Origin: Liolophura sinensis
Lineage: Eukaryota; Mollusca; Polyplacophora; Chitonida; Chitonidae
DNA: 64,000 nt
NCBI RefSeq assembly: GCF_032854445.1
Contig: NC_088300.1
Coordinates: 17,799,570 to 17,863,569 of the forward strand
Direction of reading: 5' to 3'
The translations under genes and the position numbers were made by a program. Shown here one piece after another: positions 1-11,338 of this stretch. Numbering within the stretch: the stretch's first letter is position 1; each line of letters begins with the position of its first letter. Under the pieces are notes generated by a model. That model ran no database searches. It saw only the letters and a program-made list of their open reading frames with translations, and was not told the origin of the DNA.

Positions 1-652
1 TAAGCTAGTCTATACAAATTATTCCACGACAAACGTCGGGGCGAAGGTTTGCTGGAAGTACCACTGACAAGTGCATCATTTCTGGTTTGGTGCAAATGCC
101 ATTTGCGACCAGTGGACAGTTTGTCAAGTGCCAGATCAAGGTAATACTAGACTTCTGCTGGTCTTGTGGCCATCTTCATAGGAATGTCCACACGTGTTTG
201 CTCGTACGAAATTTCATTTTCTTAAAGAGAAACAGATGGATTTCAATGATTCATTAGCCACAAATTCACCAAATTTCCGTTTTGGAACGCTGGGAATCTG
301 GGTTAAGTTACGCAACTAGTTCACCCATTTCTTTGGGTAAAAAACAATAACGCTGGGATCAGCCAATCAAACCACAAAGTAGTCAAATTCCAACTAAATT
401 GAAACTGTGAATTTTTTGATGTTTTTCTTCAAAAGGGTCACTCATTTAGAGAATCAAAATGGTCGCTAAATAAGCTACGGTCGTTTTATCAGCAAAAGTA
501 TGTGGTTTGTTCCTATTTTTAGGCTGGTGAATTGGCAGACGTGTGGAGAATGATCATAAGTTATGGCTGTGATGCGATGATGGCAGACTAATTAGTCCAG
601 TTAAGCCAGAAAATCATTTGTATCTGGTCTAAGCACATTCTCCTTGTACACT

Positions 653-856
653 TGTATCAGTAGCACATGTACATACTACGGTACATTGTATCAGTGGTAC
701 ATGAACATACTACGGTACATTGTATCAGTGGTACATGAACATACTACGGTACATTATATCAGTAGCACATGAACATACTACGGTACATTGTATCAGTGGT
801 AAATGAACATACTACGGTACATTGTATCAGTGGTACATGAACATACTACGGTACAT
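653..856. repeat. 34-bp tandem repeat, 6 copies
   Basis: Six head-to-tail 34-bp units, each ending ACTACGGTACAT, with only a few substitutions between units (for example GTAGC versus GTGGT). The low divergence suggests a fairly young array. It lies about 0.5 kb beyond the 3' end of the gene A coding region. Nothing coding is visible in 1-1370 apart from this array. Confidence 0.9.
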
Positions 857-1250
857 TATTAAAAAACACCCTATGTTGCATTGGTTAACAACCCTCTCAC
901 AGTTATATCACAGATAAAGCATTTCGATAAGCACAGAATATTTTCATCACGTCCTATCTTGCAAGAAAAGACATCGTCTTCAACTAGACGACATTTCCCA
1001 AAGCTGTTTTAATATTTTTTGATAGAAATTAATATGTACCATCTTCTGGCTTGTAGTAGGTTTCCTGTCATGAAGTTAGTAAAGATCCGCATATCTCTAT
1101 AGTGACTGAAAAAGTAACGCCCAGAAAAGACATTCTATATTCACTGAAGTGGTCATTTCCTGTGGTCAGACTGACAGCATATATACAAAGTCTTTTTGGA
1201 GTGTGCACGTAGATCCGATGACAGCTGGTGATTCATTGCGTTTGGGCTAC

Positions 1251-1256
1251 TTTAAT
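1251..1256 (-). terminator. Possible polyadenylation signal of gene A (ATTAAA)
   Basis: TTTAAT on the plus strand reads ATTAAA on the minus strand, about 120 bp past the gene A stop. This is a variant hexamer in AT-rich DNA, so it is weak evidence. Confidence 0.25.
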
Positions 1257-1372
1257 ATGACCACATCTACTGTATTGCTGAAAACCACTTCCACGTGGTT
1301 TACTACTGATATATCTTAATTATCGTCTGAGATTCCATCAGTTATCTGGCGTGGTTTCGCACCTGATGCAAA

Positions 1373-1545
1373 TCACATATCGTCAACCCGTCTCTTCTGT
1401 CTCACAGTCAGAATCAGAAGGAACCCTGCCAAACACTGAAGACAACCAGACACAATCGCCAGAGCGAAGGACCAGGATAAATCTAAGGCGTGGATACTTG
1501 ATGTTTTCTGGCTGTAGATTACCGTGCCGACCAGGATAGTTACCC
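1373..1545 (-). CDS. Gene A exon 3 (TM3 end, TM4, C-terminus)
   Basis: Starts after tttacag and ends at a TGA. It encodes the end of TM3, an extracellular loop, TM4 beginning LSWSFALAIV, and a basic tail. The WSFALA start of TM4 recurs almost word for word in the plus-strand exon at 30833 (GWSFALACV), which supports common ancestry. Confidence 0.8.
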
Positions 1546-4196
1546 CTGTAAAGTCAATATTTCGCTATTATAAAACTATTCAAAATTTGCCGAAGAGTTG
1601 TCTGGAGTTATGTTTTGTATAATGGAGACACAACTCTCAAACAGAACGGTCTATAGCTTGAACATATCTAGCTCCATCAGCTAAAACTGCTGACTGAGAT
1701 ACAAGTACACATACATTCACTGTGCTCTCTAATTGTGAAGGAGAGAATCTCTGTATGTCTGTTCCTTTTTTTTTCCACAACTGTGAATAGGGTCGACATC
1801 ATGTTTGCCGGGTGTGTTGCTAAACACCCAACGAAATGCAGTTTCGACTATTCAATAAAATGGGTAATGATGAAGTCTAAAATTAGCACTGCACTACTTT
1901 AATAAACTGATATTTTCGGAAGGAAATAAACCATGTATTAAAGCTGATAATAGTTCCTTTGCCCTATGTACGGTTTACCGATTCTTCCGCATTTTCATTA
2001 TTTGGCTTCTAGCCTGGTATTGAGAAACCCTTTCAGAAATAACGACTCCAAATCTCAGTTTCATGTATAAATATGTATGTATGCTTGGTGTCTTGGTGCT
2101 TCATGTACAATAATGCAGGAGAAAGTCTTTTTCAAAAAGTAGTTGGTACCTGAAACAACTGACGTCACAACGCCCCAACCAGCTACTGTGGGAGATGATA
2201 CATCCGGCACGCATGCGTATAGGCCTATGACAATAACCGCCCCAAGCGAAAAGGTCATGCCGATTGTCTCCAGGACTTCAACACACTGAAACCATCCTAA
2301 AACAGAGATTTGAAAGACTTATGCCAAAAGACCTATAGAAACAAACATCACATTAACAATGAATGATGAAAATAATATGGTGATGACACCTTATGTAGTA
2401 ACCAGTAATGATGATGATAATGGTGATGGAACTTTGTATTCAGTAACACAGAGTGCAATAACAAGTGATAGAAGGTAATAATGATGATGACTTCTTATTG
2501 TAACATAAAGTGCAATAATAACCTCACATGGGAATAATGATGCAATAACAAACGATGATGATACTGATGATTATGATGACTTGTAGAGTAACACCAGTTA
2601 GCGCTTCAGGGTGTCTTACTTGTATTTTTTATCCTTTATTTATCTTTTATTTATCCATTATTAATTTAAGTTTGGAGCAACAGATCAAAATTAATAATAT
2701 GTGTGGAAAGCTGTTGCAAATAACTTATAATTAGCTATAATAAGCTGTCTGCAGCAATTTAAATCATAAAAATTTAGTCTGTGGGACCCAGTTCCTTTTT
2801 CTGCAGGTGTCATGTAAGTTTATTCACAGCTTCATAGTTTTCTCGAGATGTTTGAACAACGATTTTCCCCAGATTTTTGACATTTAACTGACTACTGGTA
2901 AAATGGAGACAACTTCCTGTCATGTGATGACTAGCCCAATATAGGTTGTGTACATATAAGGGAGCTACACAACCACATGTATGTCGTTGAGCGAGGCGCA
3001 GCGCGGTATTCAGAACATTTATCTTTTCATGGCGACTTATATTCATCGCACGTACACATATATCGTTATGACACACTTTTACTCAACACTGTAGCTCGGG
3101 CACAATGATAAAAATATGTAACACTTCCGGTTTATACATGATTTTTACTAGATGTCTAGCTGTGCCTAACTTAACACGTACTCCTCTTCTAATCATGATT
3201 TTAGGTCTGTATTCGCATTCGCTATATGCATTCCCCTACGCTGCTTAAATGTGCATGCATATCGTGCAATACCTGCTACATTCCAAAAAGTAATCCGTTA
3301 ATTTTAACAGAAAGTCTGTTGTCTGAGTGATGCTAGAATGTATTCTGTTATTATAACACAATATTCTGTCATATTCAACATAATGTCTTGTAAGTGTAAT
3401 AGAATATTTATGTTGAATTAATGGAATGTGTGTGTTATATGTGTGTTGTGTGTGCAATAACAGAATACATTCTAGCATCACTCAGACAAAAGACTTTCTG
3501 TTAAAAATTAACGGATTAGTTTTTGAGAGTACCAAACATATACAGGGGCTACTACATAGTAGCTTCACATAGTCACGACAAACACATATATCCAGCTTCA
3601 CATAGTCACGACATACACATATATTCGGCTTCACATAGTCACGACATACATACACCCTGCGTGCGTTCAGTACAGGATTATCTAAACGAATGTGGTTTGT
3701 AATCAATGAGGGTGTGACGGTTGCAGTTTGGTTCAGGCTCTGTGCAAAGCGACGGGGGCGGGGGTGTATGGGTGTCGAACGCTAAACCCAGCTTACCCAT
3801 CAGATTTGGCAATGTGCTTCTAATCATCACGATATATGAGTGTATCAGATAGCTGCAGTAGAAGACAAGGACTGAGTCAATACAGAGGGCATCATCCCAG
3901 CCCACTTACCCAGTGCCCATACACTTACCGTCCACGCCATCACTCAGCCGGGCCTTTAGTGTGTCGGATGTGTACAGCCTTCTACAAATGCTTTTCTCAC
4001 ACGTCTCCCATAGTCCCATATGTAGGATGTCCGAGGCTCGCCAGTATGGCGTAGCCACGGCTATGATCGCTAGGATCAAACCACATGTGGCCAACAGGAT
4101 GGACACGCGGCCTAGACGGCTGGCGTGAACGAGAGAAAACATGGCCATTGCTAGAGGATGTAACTTTCGACGACCGGAGACAGATGAGGAATACAC
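1373..4196 (-). CDS. Gene A: PMP22/claudin-superfamily four-pass membrane protein, 3 exons
   Basis: Join of 4196-3929, 2296-2150 and 1545-1373 on the minus strand. Both introns have GT-AG ends and phase 1: donors GACG|gtaagt and TTCAG|gtacca; acceptors ttttag|GATGG and tttacag|GGGTA. Counting from the internal Met at 4148, the product is 179 aa. TM1 is about residues 14-35 and is followed by W36, GLW 45-47, C50 and C55, the W-GLW-C-C signature of the claudin/PMP22 first extracellular loop. TM2 is about 80-100, TM3 about 108-130 and TM4 about 150-170, with a short basic tail ending RRVDDM. Starting at 4196 instead gives 195 aa, so the true start is open. The family includes cell-junction, myelin and membrane-organising proteins, and no exact orthologue is claimed. 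A hairpin MITE sits in intron 1. A possible ATTAAA signal lies at 1251-1256 on this strand. Confidence 0.78.
2150..2296 (-). CDS. Gene A exon 2 (TM2/TM3)
   Basis: A 147-nt phase 1-1 exon beginning WFQCVEVLETIGM and containing TM2 and the start of TM3. It aligns with the 150-nt exons of gene B (WFHAVQGLQAVGF) and locus C (FWQATQAMECIGL). The W..(A/C)(V/T)(Q/E) opening corresponds to the region just before TM2 in PMP22/EMP proteins. Confidence 0.8.
2380..2590. repeat. Degenerate GAT/ATG-rich simple repeat
   Basis: Loose repeats of ATGATGATAATGGTGATG type, broken up by AATAACA-like stretches, in intron 1 of gene A. Confidence 0.5.
3292..3517. mobile_element. Hairpin MITE, intact copy (M1)
   Basis: The left arm (3292-3352) and right arm (3456-3517) are near-perfect inverted repeats of about 61 bp, with two substitutions and a one-base indel. 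They flank a loop of about 100 bp. Sequences matching parts of the same arms occur at about 9.49, 22.88, 23.82 and 40.65 kb, so this is a dispersed family and not a chance palindrome. There is no coding capacity, which fits a non-autonomous DNA element. It sits in intron 1 of gene A. Confidence 0.75.
3929..4196 (-). CDS. Gene A exon 1 (TM1 and first extracellular loop)
   Basis: Encodes TM1 and the full W-GLW-C-C loop signature: PYW, then HMGLWETC, then SIC. It ends at a strong donor, GACG|gtaagt, in phase 1. A second donor 22 nt further on would be out of phase with exon 2. Candidate starts are 4196, 4148 and 4142. The later two remove a 16-18 residue leader and give a length closer to the family norm. 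Confidence 0.78.
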
Positions 4197-4477
4197 TGAC
4201 TATAGGAGAAGTCTACCTTTCCGGGTCACGTTGCGCAAACGCAGCGTATGTGCATGTAAATACAGTGAATGTAGGTTAATACATGCCTCGCTAGATATCC
4301 TGAAATTTCTCTAGCTAGATACACTATATGAAGCGAAGATGTTACTTTTCTTTATCTGATTCTTGTTAAAACGCCACATCTACTCAAGAATGTTTCACCG
4401 ACTTATAGGAGAGAAACCACTTTAATGCAACCGGATTGCTCGGGGTAAACCACCGACCTTTCAGAGGGCGGAGAACG

Positions 4478-4527
4478 TATATATACAGTGAATACATAGA
4501 GATATATATAGTGAATACATAGAGGCC
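4478..4527. repeat. Two-copy 23-24 bp AT-rich repeat
   Basis: Two adjacent units share AGTGAATACATAGAG after an ATATAT stretch. They lie upstream of gene A. Confidence 0.5.
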
Positions 4528-5441
4528 TAGTGTATTAGATACAGTACTGTCGCTCTGTTCTTTATTTGTGCCAGTGAACGGAGAGTAAAAGCTGCAGGTT
4601 ACACATGCGCACTGATTGGATGCTGGGGTAACAGACTCGTAAAAGAAATAAGTGTTAGAAGCCTACATATTCGACTTGCAATGGAAAGCTATTGCTTGTG
4701 AGGTGACCTTTTCGTTTCCTTATATACATCGATATACTTTACTGCTTTGTGTTTTCAGAGAAAATGTGATAAGTCAATTGGTTTATTTATAGCGAAAACA
4801 GATCAACAATTTCCGATAGATGAGAATTGCTGTGTCACATATAGCAAAATGTTGCAATCTGCTTTATTACGTTTATATGTTTAGCATTTTTTAAGTCTCA
4901 GATTATGCTTGAATCTGGTTGATTCACCTTAAATTCCCTATCAGAAAGTCTTAAGAGTTTTTCTTCAAAATTATCATTTTAAGGCCTTTGTGTGCTTGTG
5001 AATACGCAGTTTTACGTGTTAAACTTTAGGTGAAATACAGTGATACTAACTTTACGGCTATTACAGCTTAATATTACACCAAAGTGAAAGGAGTTTATGA
5101 AACAGCCTGAACTTTAAACGGTGATATATACTTTCTACTGAAGTACGCTTCGTACGCTCCCGGTTGCTAAAACCGTTTATAATACTAATTTTCATTTTGT
5201 CACACATTACCTGCATTCACAACGTTTGAAGTTTACAAAATTTTACACAAATATTTTATAGTTTAAAATGAACATAAAGCCAGTCACTAAAGCTGAATTA
5301 ATTAATAAAGTAGTATTTCAGACATGTTCTAAAATATCTTTAAAATTCTACACCGCTTATCAACAAAATAAATAGCTAACAATAGTCAGTACTTAGCCAC
5401 TCATTTCGTAACGCCATTTTGCCATGTTATAGCTATCTAGA

Positions 5442-5854
5442 GTGACGTCACAAAACCTAGGCGCTCTCCCCTACCATCTCGTCTACCGAAAATATAAACA
5501 AAAACGCCTGATACCTAACCAGCGAGTATCAGCTCTGTTCCGTTTTCAAAGGGCCGATGTTTCATTTAATTTGGCTCGCGGGCAAGGCGATGTTCGTGGA
5601 CACAAACGTCGTGTTTTAGCGGTCCTGCTCGTCATCGTCCTGCACGGGTGTGAGCGTGTGGCCAAGCTGGCTGTACCGATTTCAGGGAATTTACCGAACA
5701 TAGCAGGACCTTCTGATTGATGACAGACCCTTTCATTCAGATTTTGGGAAGATATTTTCGTGATAAATCTGACTTTACTAAGGAAAAATGATGCGAGGTC
5801 ACCATATTTTTCTTCAAGCAATGACTCTCTCGAGGCGTGTTTTTGCCAGCTCAC
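5442..5854. other. CpG-richer stretch with overlapping ORFs on both strands and a CRE-like site
   Basis: This block stands out from the AT-rich surroundings by its higher G+C content. A palindromic TGACGTCA lies at 5442-5449. A plus ORF of 92 codons (from 5442) and a minus ORF of 102 codons (from 5854) overlap here. The plus ORF has a short hydrophobic run, RVLAVLLVIVLHGC. Neither resembles a family I recognise, and neither ends at a convincing splice donor. It could be a promoter or first exon of an unannotated transcript. Outside this block I see nothing supportable in 4200-7000. Confidence 0.2.
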
Positions 5855-7028
5855 CCTGACAAGTTACTACAGTATCCTGCCCAACATGTGCGCCTTGTGA
5901 CACGGGCAGCAGTTCTCAGTTCCCTGCTCATAAATGTGGTCAAAAAAGCACCCGTTTGACACTTAAACTAACCGCAAAATCCAGTTTATTGCACCGATAT
6001 CCGTCTATCCACTATAAGAAACCACACTGACAATCGAGAGCTAATAAGTTTCTTGACGTGAATTAACACTTGACGCTTTCAGCACTAGTGATCGGCCAAG
6101 TTCATAAGGGCTTCGGAGTGAATTGTCAGTCAATGTCATATCCCCAATGCTGAACTTCATCTTTTTGGCTTGCAAAACTTTATAGAATTCCTCACATATT
6201 TTTATGTGATAACCGTATCCTATAACCTTTTTTTTCATGCCCATATAGTGGCAGACTTTACTTCACTTTCATGCGAGTTTTGTCGGAACATCATGTTTGA
6301 ATAAACAATTATGGCCAACCCGTTATATTTCCTTTCGGATTCTTCCGTGGATTATATTGTATTTCTTTGTAAATATAAATTCAGAACCATGTGTATGTAC
6401 TTCATTAATAAGTACTCTATAGCTGTTACTATATGAATAGTAGTGTAAGATTGCATTTAGGTTGAGTAAGTGGTTCGCAAACGGTATGAGGTAAACCATA
6501 AACGAATACCAGATAAAATTCAACTTAAGCAACATGTGTATACATCAATTCTGTATTTTAATGTTAAATCCAATGCGAAGTTCTGTCCGCTCTCTAATAA
6601 AACCGTTGTAGATTTGTCGCCATTTTGAAAACCACATCGAAAAATTTCTTGGTGATTAATACTTCTCTGATTAACACATTGGCAGCTACAGTAAATCCTA
6701 CTTTTGGTCGCGTGCATTATTTCATACTCATACATGCATGGTAAGTTAAGTGTGGGGGCTTATCCTACACGTTATACCTTAGTGGTCAGTTTATATGGGG
6801 AATGCGCTTGGTTCATATATCTTTAGTTGGCCGAGCGTGTCACTTTAGAAACCATCATTCCTTCGACATGAGTTCTTATATACTCTTGAGTAGGGTATAA
6901 AAAGCAAATAAAATATTTTGCACAAATAAAGTTACATGTATACCAATTCAAACTCTTCTAAGTACGGCATATCAAACTGTCCTAAAATATCTGTTCATTG
7001 ATTACACCTTATAATAGCCATTTACCAT

Positions 7029-7128
7029 TATTTATTCCCTGTCATCATTATTTATTCCCTGTCATCATTATTTATTCCCTGTCATCATTATTTATTCCCT
7101 GTCATCATTATTTATTCCCTGTCATAAT
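7029..7128. repeat. 20-bp tandem repeat, 5 copies, each with AATAAA on the minus strand
   Basis: Five perfect or near-perfect units of TTTATTCCCTGTCATCATTA. On the minus strand every unit reads GGGAATAAATAATGATGACA and so carries a canonical AATAAA. The array begins about 490 bp beyond the stop codon of gene B, which is transcribed toward it, so it may act as a run of poly(A) signals. Confidence 0.85.
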
Positions 7129-7615
7129 ATAAACCCTCTCCATTCACTGTTTGTGAAATGAAGGAGACTGATGTCGTGAACGGGCCTTTAAACAAAATGA
7201 GCTTGTTGCTCGGAAACAATTTCATCCGATAACTGTTGACTACAGACTAAGATAGTGTCACGTCTGGTGACGAATTCATACTGTCAAAGCCCTTGCGCCA
7301 TTTTCCACCTAGTGCTTCTGATAACCGATGATAGATACTCCTCTAATAGAAAAATATCATGCAGTGCCACACCAATGAAGTGTCTGTTTATGTTATGATA
7401 CTTTAGCGTACTGTTTTGTTTTAAAGTAGTTTGCACAATATCTTATCTTTTCCCTGAAACTGAACTCCAGCTGTCCATTTTTCAAACCTGTCGCAAGGTT
7501 GCGAAAAGCGTATTTAATATGGTGACATATGTCATGGACATTATACGCCAGGCGCAAGTCAAGACTGCCTCGTAAAATGGGTCCCAGTGCAAACTCGCGT
7601 TGCTCTTCGATAAGG

Positions 7616-7800
7616 TTACGTCCTACTCTTGAAGAGAAGAATTGCCAGTAGAATCCCAGCGATGACACTCAACGCTGAGCTTCCTGCCGATACACCGAAC
7701 GCCCAGGAGAATTTCGCCTCAGTTTTCTTCGTGAAGATGCTTGGTAGATTAGCCCTGATTTCTCCGCCAAATAGACCGATGCTCACGATCACTGTTAAAC
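7616..7800 (-). CDS. Gene B exon 3 (TM3 end, TM4, C-terminus)
   Basis: Follows the acceptor tattcag and ends at TAA. It encodes the end of TM3, a loop with charged residues (IFTKKTEAKF), then TM4 starting FSWAFGVSAG and a short basic tail. SWAFGV matches SWSFAL in gene A and GWSFAL in locus C. Confidence 0.8.
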
Positions 7801-10348
7801 CTGAATACAATATCAAATCCTCAGTCAGTTGGACTATACTGACAGCTGACTATTCAAGAATCGAATCGGTGAATTGAGTTCTAAAAAGAGAGGTACAAAT
7901 ACACCATCTTTCTCATTCCAAGACATTTCCCATTTCAGGGGATACAGCATCGACTCTGATTGGCTGGTGTGAAAGACAGGCAAGAAAGGTCATTCCTTGC
8001 CTTAGCTGAATTTAGATATGGTACATTTATTCAAACATGACCAAGGCTGTAAACTTTAACCCAGGAAACCCTATATCTTCACTCAGGCAAATCATATCGG
8101 CTTCGATCGTGTAACCCTTTAAGTTACTGAAACACACTGGGATACCTTTTCCCGCGCAAAGGCGACTCCTATCCAAGCTGAGGTAAACACCATTGTTATG
8201 CATGAGACATATGTTCTAATTTGCTCGTAAAACGTCATGAATGAAGGAACGAACCATATATCGCACGGCTGAGGTTCCAATTACCGTAGTCGTGAAAGGT
8301 TCCCAACTGGGTATCTCTGGTACTGAACAAATACCTCAAGGCAATTAACAAGAACGAAAAATTAACTGTACACTTAAGCAATCTCAGACACTGAGTACAC
8401 CGTACGGTGAACACCTGTATGGTCAAACATTGATGAGCTAGTGCATTCATACCCACTGTTTCTAATGAAACCTCAGACTATAAGTACTCCTATAGCAAGA
8501 AACTAGCTGTTCGTTCAGAAGTTTTAACTTGCTTTGTTACATAACAAAGTAACTGGCCATTGCACGTAACTCTACAATTCATAAGATTTTTTTGGGACTG
8601 AAATACTGCCGATGTGGCGTTAAATCCCAATTATCCATTCATTTAGGGATGAAATGAACACAGCATGTATGCACATTATTGTACCAGATTCAAAATGCAT
8701 TTAAACTCGTTGGTTTAATCGATTTAGAATCAGGGAACTGAGTATCACTACTTACCAGTAAGAAAGCAGACAAGCATGTCGACAAAGCAGACAATGCTAC
8801 TGTGTTCACTTTGGGACAGGTACATATAGACGCCTGTGAGAATGGCGGTGGCCAAAGACAAACAAAACCCCACAGCCTGAAGACCCTGGACGGCGTGAAA
8901 CCAACCTTGGTAAACCAAAAGCATGAGTGGTTTTGACTCTGAATGGGCTGTTATCTGCTTGGTGAGTTATAGAAACGTACATATTTTGACCGAGCCACAT
9001 AAACAGCAAGGTACAGATTGGTGTTTTACGCCGTACTCGTTTACACGACGGCGGCCATCGTTGTGGGAGGAAACAGGACAGAACCCTCCATCATCTGTAA
9101 ATTCCCCACGTAGGACCGGAAGAAAAGCCAGCATGAGCTGGACTTGAACTCACAGCGACCCCTTTGGTCAGAGGTTCCTGTGTTATTGCGGCGCGCTGGC
9201 ACGCTAATCACCTCGTCCATGGAGGCCGCAGTACAGATTTGAGGCCAGCTACATATACAGCAAAGTCACAGAGCTGGGCATAGGAAAGCGTATAGTAAGA
9301 TACAGATTTTGGCGGATTTACAGATATAGCAATATACAATCTTAGACCCAGCTACAGGCCTTTCTAGGTGCAGATTTGGGCCTGGCTACACATATAGTAA
9401 GGGTCAGATTTGAGCTGGGATGAGCTTTAGGAAACCCGCTGAAGGTCATAAGGTGTTTGGGTTATATAAAAATAATATTTTAGATTTAACAAAAAGTCTT
9501 TTTCTGATTTCTGAATGATGCTGGAATGTATTCTGTCTTTACAGCTGATTATTCTGTCCTTGCAGCAGAATATTCCATTAAATACAGCACACGCATTTCA
9601 ATACTTCAAAATAAAGGTTCTGTTAGACTAACAGTATATTTTATTGAATTTGACACAGAATTATACGTTATTATAACATAACACACCACCACAGTTTTTT
9701 TTATTAGTGTACACAAGAGACCTTGACCTATAGGCCTTGGCTACCAGGCTGTATGTCAACGAATAGATAGTCTTGGAGACTAAGTTTGACCTTAGAAAAC
9801 CCACTGAGGTATCTGTGACTTCAACTGTCCGGTGATGTCAGTCTTAGAAAACCAAGGGTCATTTTGACTGAGGTCAGGACAGGAAACCAGTGCAAGTAAG
9901 TAAAACTTAAGCGGAATGGGCCCGATGATGTGACCTATACCTACCAAATTATATCAACATAAAGATAAGTATTTGTGCTATGAACAGGTAGGTGGAGTTG
10001 ATGATAGGCAATAACCCATACTCTTGTGCCCATATAGGGCAAAGAGCTCACTGAATACGTACGTGTATATTGACTGAGTATGGTAGAGTGTCCTCATATT
10101 CACGCACCACATATTAATACCAGTTGTAGTCAACGAAAAAGTTTGACCAATTCATCTGACATGGGAAAAATGTTTTCACCTGGTGTTGCGTTCTCGGGGT
10201 AGATAGGTCCACAAAAATGCCATAAGCCGAGATGTAAGCCCTTCCCAGCGTCCATCCAGTAGGGTGAAGCTAGGCCGACCAGCTGAGCCCCCAAGCCGAC
10301 AACCTGAACGCCCAGTACGATCTTCTTCATCACCGACGTGGCCTCCAT
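7616..10348 (-). CDS. Gene B: PMP22/claudin-superfamily four-pass membrane protein, 3 exons
   Basis: Join of 10348-10180, 8905-8756 and 7800-7616 on the minus strand, giving 167 aa, close to PMP22/EMP proteins (about 160). Both introns are phase 1: donors CACCAG|gtgaaa and TTACTG|gtaagt; acceptors taccaag|GTTGG (a rarer AAG acceptor) and tattcag|GTTTA. TM1 is about residues 9-28, followed by W31, GLW 41-43 and C46. An N-A-T glycosylation sequon lies at 53-55 in the first loop. TM2 is about 64-83, TM3 about 95-116 and TM4 about 138-156, with tail FKSRT. The second loop cysteine present in gene A is missing from this model, so a small extra exon between 10180 and 8905 may have been overlooked. 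The ATG at 10348 has a good start context (ACAAAATGG). The gene lies head-to-head with locus C. Confidence 0.75.
8756..8905 (-). CDS. Gene B exon 2 (TM2/TM3)
   Basis: A 150-nt phase 1-1 exon, the same length as the locus C exon at 29050. It opens WFHAVQGLQAVGF, which resembles the WLQSVQAT region before TM2 of vertebrate PMP22, and ends in the strong donor TTACTG|gtaagt. Confidence 0.78.
9018..9230 (-). mobile_element. tRNA-derived SINE, near full length (S1)
   Basis: Reads on the plus strand as the reverse complement of the SINE: GTGTTTTACGCCGTACTC, then a GCGGCC block, then GGACTTGAACTC (complement of a Pol III B box, GAGTTCAAGTCC) and a tRNA-like head at 9190-9230. It lies in intron 1 of gene B. 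Confidence 0.75.
9484..9690. mobile_element. Diverged MITE copy (M2)
   Basis: Shares the TAACAAAAAGTCT and GATGCTGGAATGTATTCTGT segments with the arms of the copy at 3292-3517, but the loop and right side are heavily diverged. It is in intron 1 of gene B. Confidence 0.5.
10180..10348 (-). CDS. Gene B exon 1 (TM1 and partial first extracellular loop)
   Basis: Encodes a short N-terminus, TM1, SPYW, HLGLWHFC and the sequon NAT, then the donor CACCAG|gtgaaa in phase 1. Reading through the donor adds only 15 codons before a stop. Confidence 0.75.
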
Positions 10349-10406
10349 TTTGTCCGGCTTTACGTGCCGATCGTTGTAAGACTCTCAACACCTTGACGCC
10401 CCCATC

Positions 10407-10438
10407 GATAACGTCTTCGTCTTTAGACGATCGTTATC
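10407..10438. promoter_or_regulatory. Small inverted repeat upstream of gene B
   Basis: GATAACG pairs with CGTTATC, and inside them TCGTCT pairs with AGACGA, making a compact hairpin 59 bp before the gene B ATG. It could be a 5' UTR structure or a palindromic binding site. Confidence 0.35.
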
Positions 10439-11338
10439 AGTTAATACAGGCTTTAATCTGGGCGCATGTGCGGTCAACATCTTTCGTAAGCACAGAGATT
10501 ATCGAGACAGTTGTAGAGCAAAGGCTGTGTTATCACCAATATTCTATACACATGTATAGCTGTAATTCCTCATCCTTTTTGCATGATTATTTGAGCTTAT
10601 TTAAGCATGCATATTTCTAAGTTATCACATGACTTACCGTAACTGATAATACTAAACTTCGCGTAAAGCGTCGAAATGTGTCGACACAGTCACAGTATAG
10701 GTTTATTTATATATATATATATATAAACATAATTAAGCCGCACATGTATTGATAAATTTTATTCAGCGCTGTATATTAATGTGTGAAAATGATACCACTG
10801 CCAAATTAGCAAATCGTTAAAAAAATCATCTGATTAACACCACACTCAAGAATTTGAGAAAAGAAATAAACGTAAAATGAAACATATTTTGAAGCGTAGA
10901 ATGGTTTTGATGCCCGATGAAACTTTTTGTCACGACAAATACATGACTGTGATGGTCATAAACACAGGCTTTGGTGAAATTTTGATTTCTCTCTGTAGAA
11001 CAGCAAAATACAAAGTGTATAAGCTCCTGTTCTGCATGCTCCTGTCACGGTGTTTTACTGAAGTCCGAACGTTGTCATAATGTAGCTCTGTTTCAGGGAA
11101 TGTCAGGATTAATTAGTACCAGGTAGCTGATTATTTCAAGATTCAATATCATGTCAGATCCAACTTTAAGTAGTGTCTGACTAGACTACCACCACAGCCT
11201 GTAGGCACAAGGCTTCTGCGCGATGGGCGAACGAGGGCCAGGTGAAGATGTGCTATGTGCGGGGCTCTGCCAGTGAGGTGAGAGCCTATGGAGCCGTAAA
11301 CGTGACAGTTGAGGACGAGTTATATGCTTGGAGATGTC

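Noticed and set aside
7029..7128. CRISPR-like direct repeats (here and at 653-856)
   Set aside because: Units are contiguous with no unique spacers, and the genome is eukaryotic.
8235..8456. 73-codon minus ORF inside intron 2 of gene B
   Set aside because: Partly hydrophobic with a donor-like GTAATT, but the acceptor phase conflicts with the neighbouring exons.
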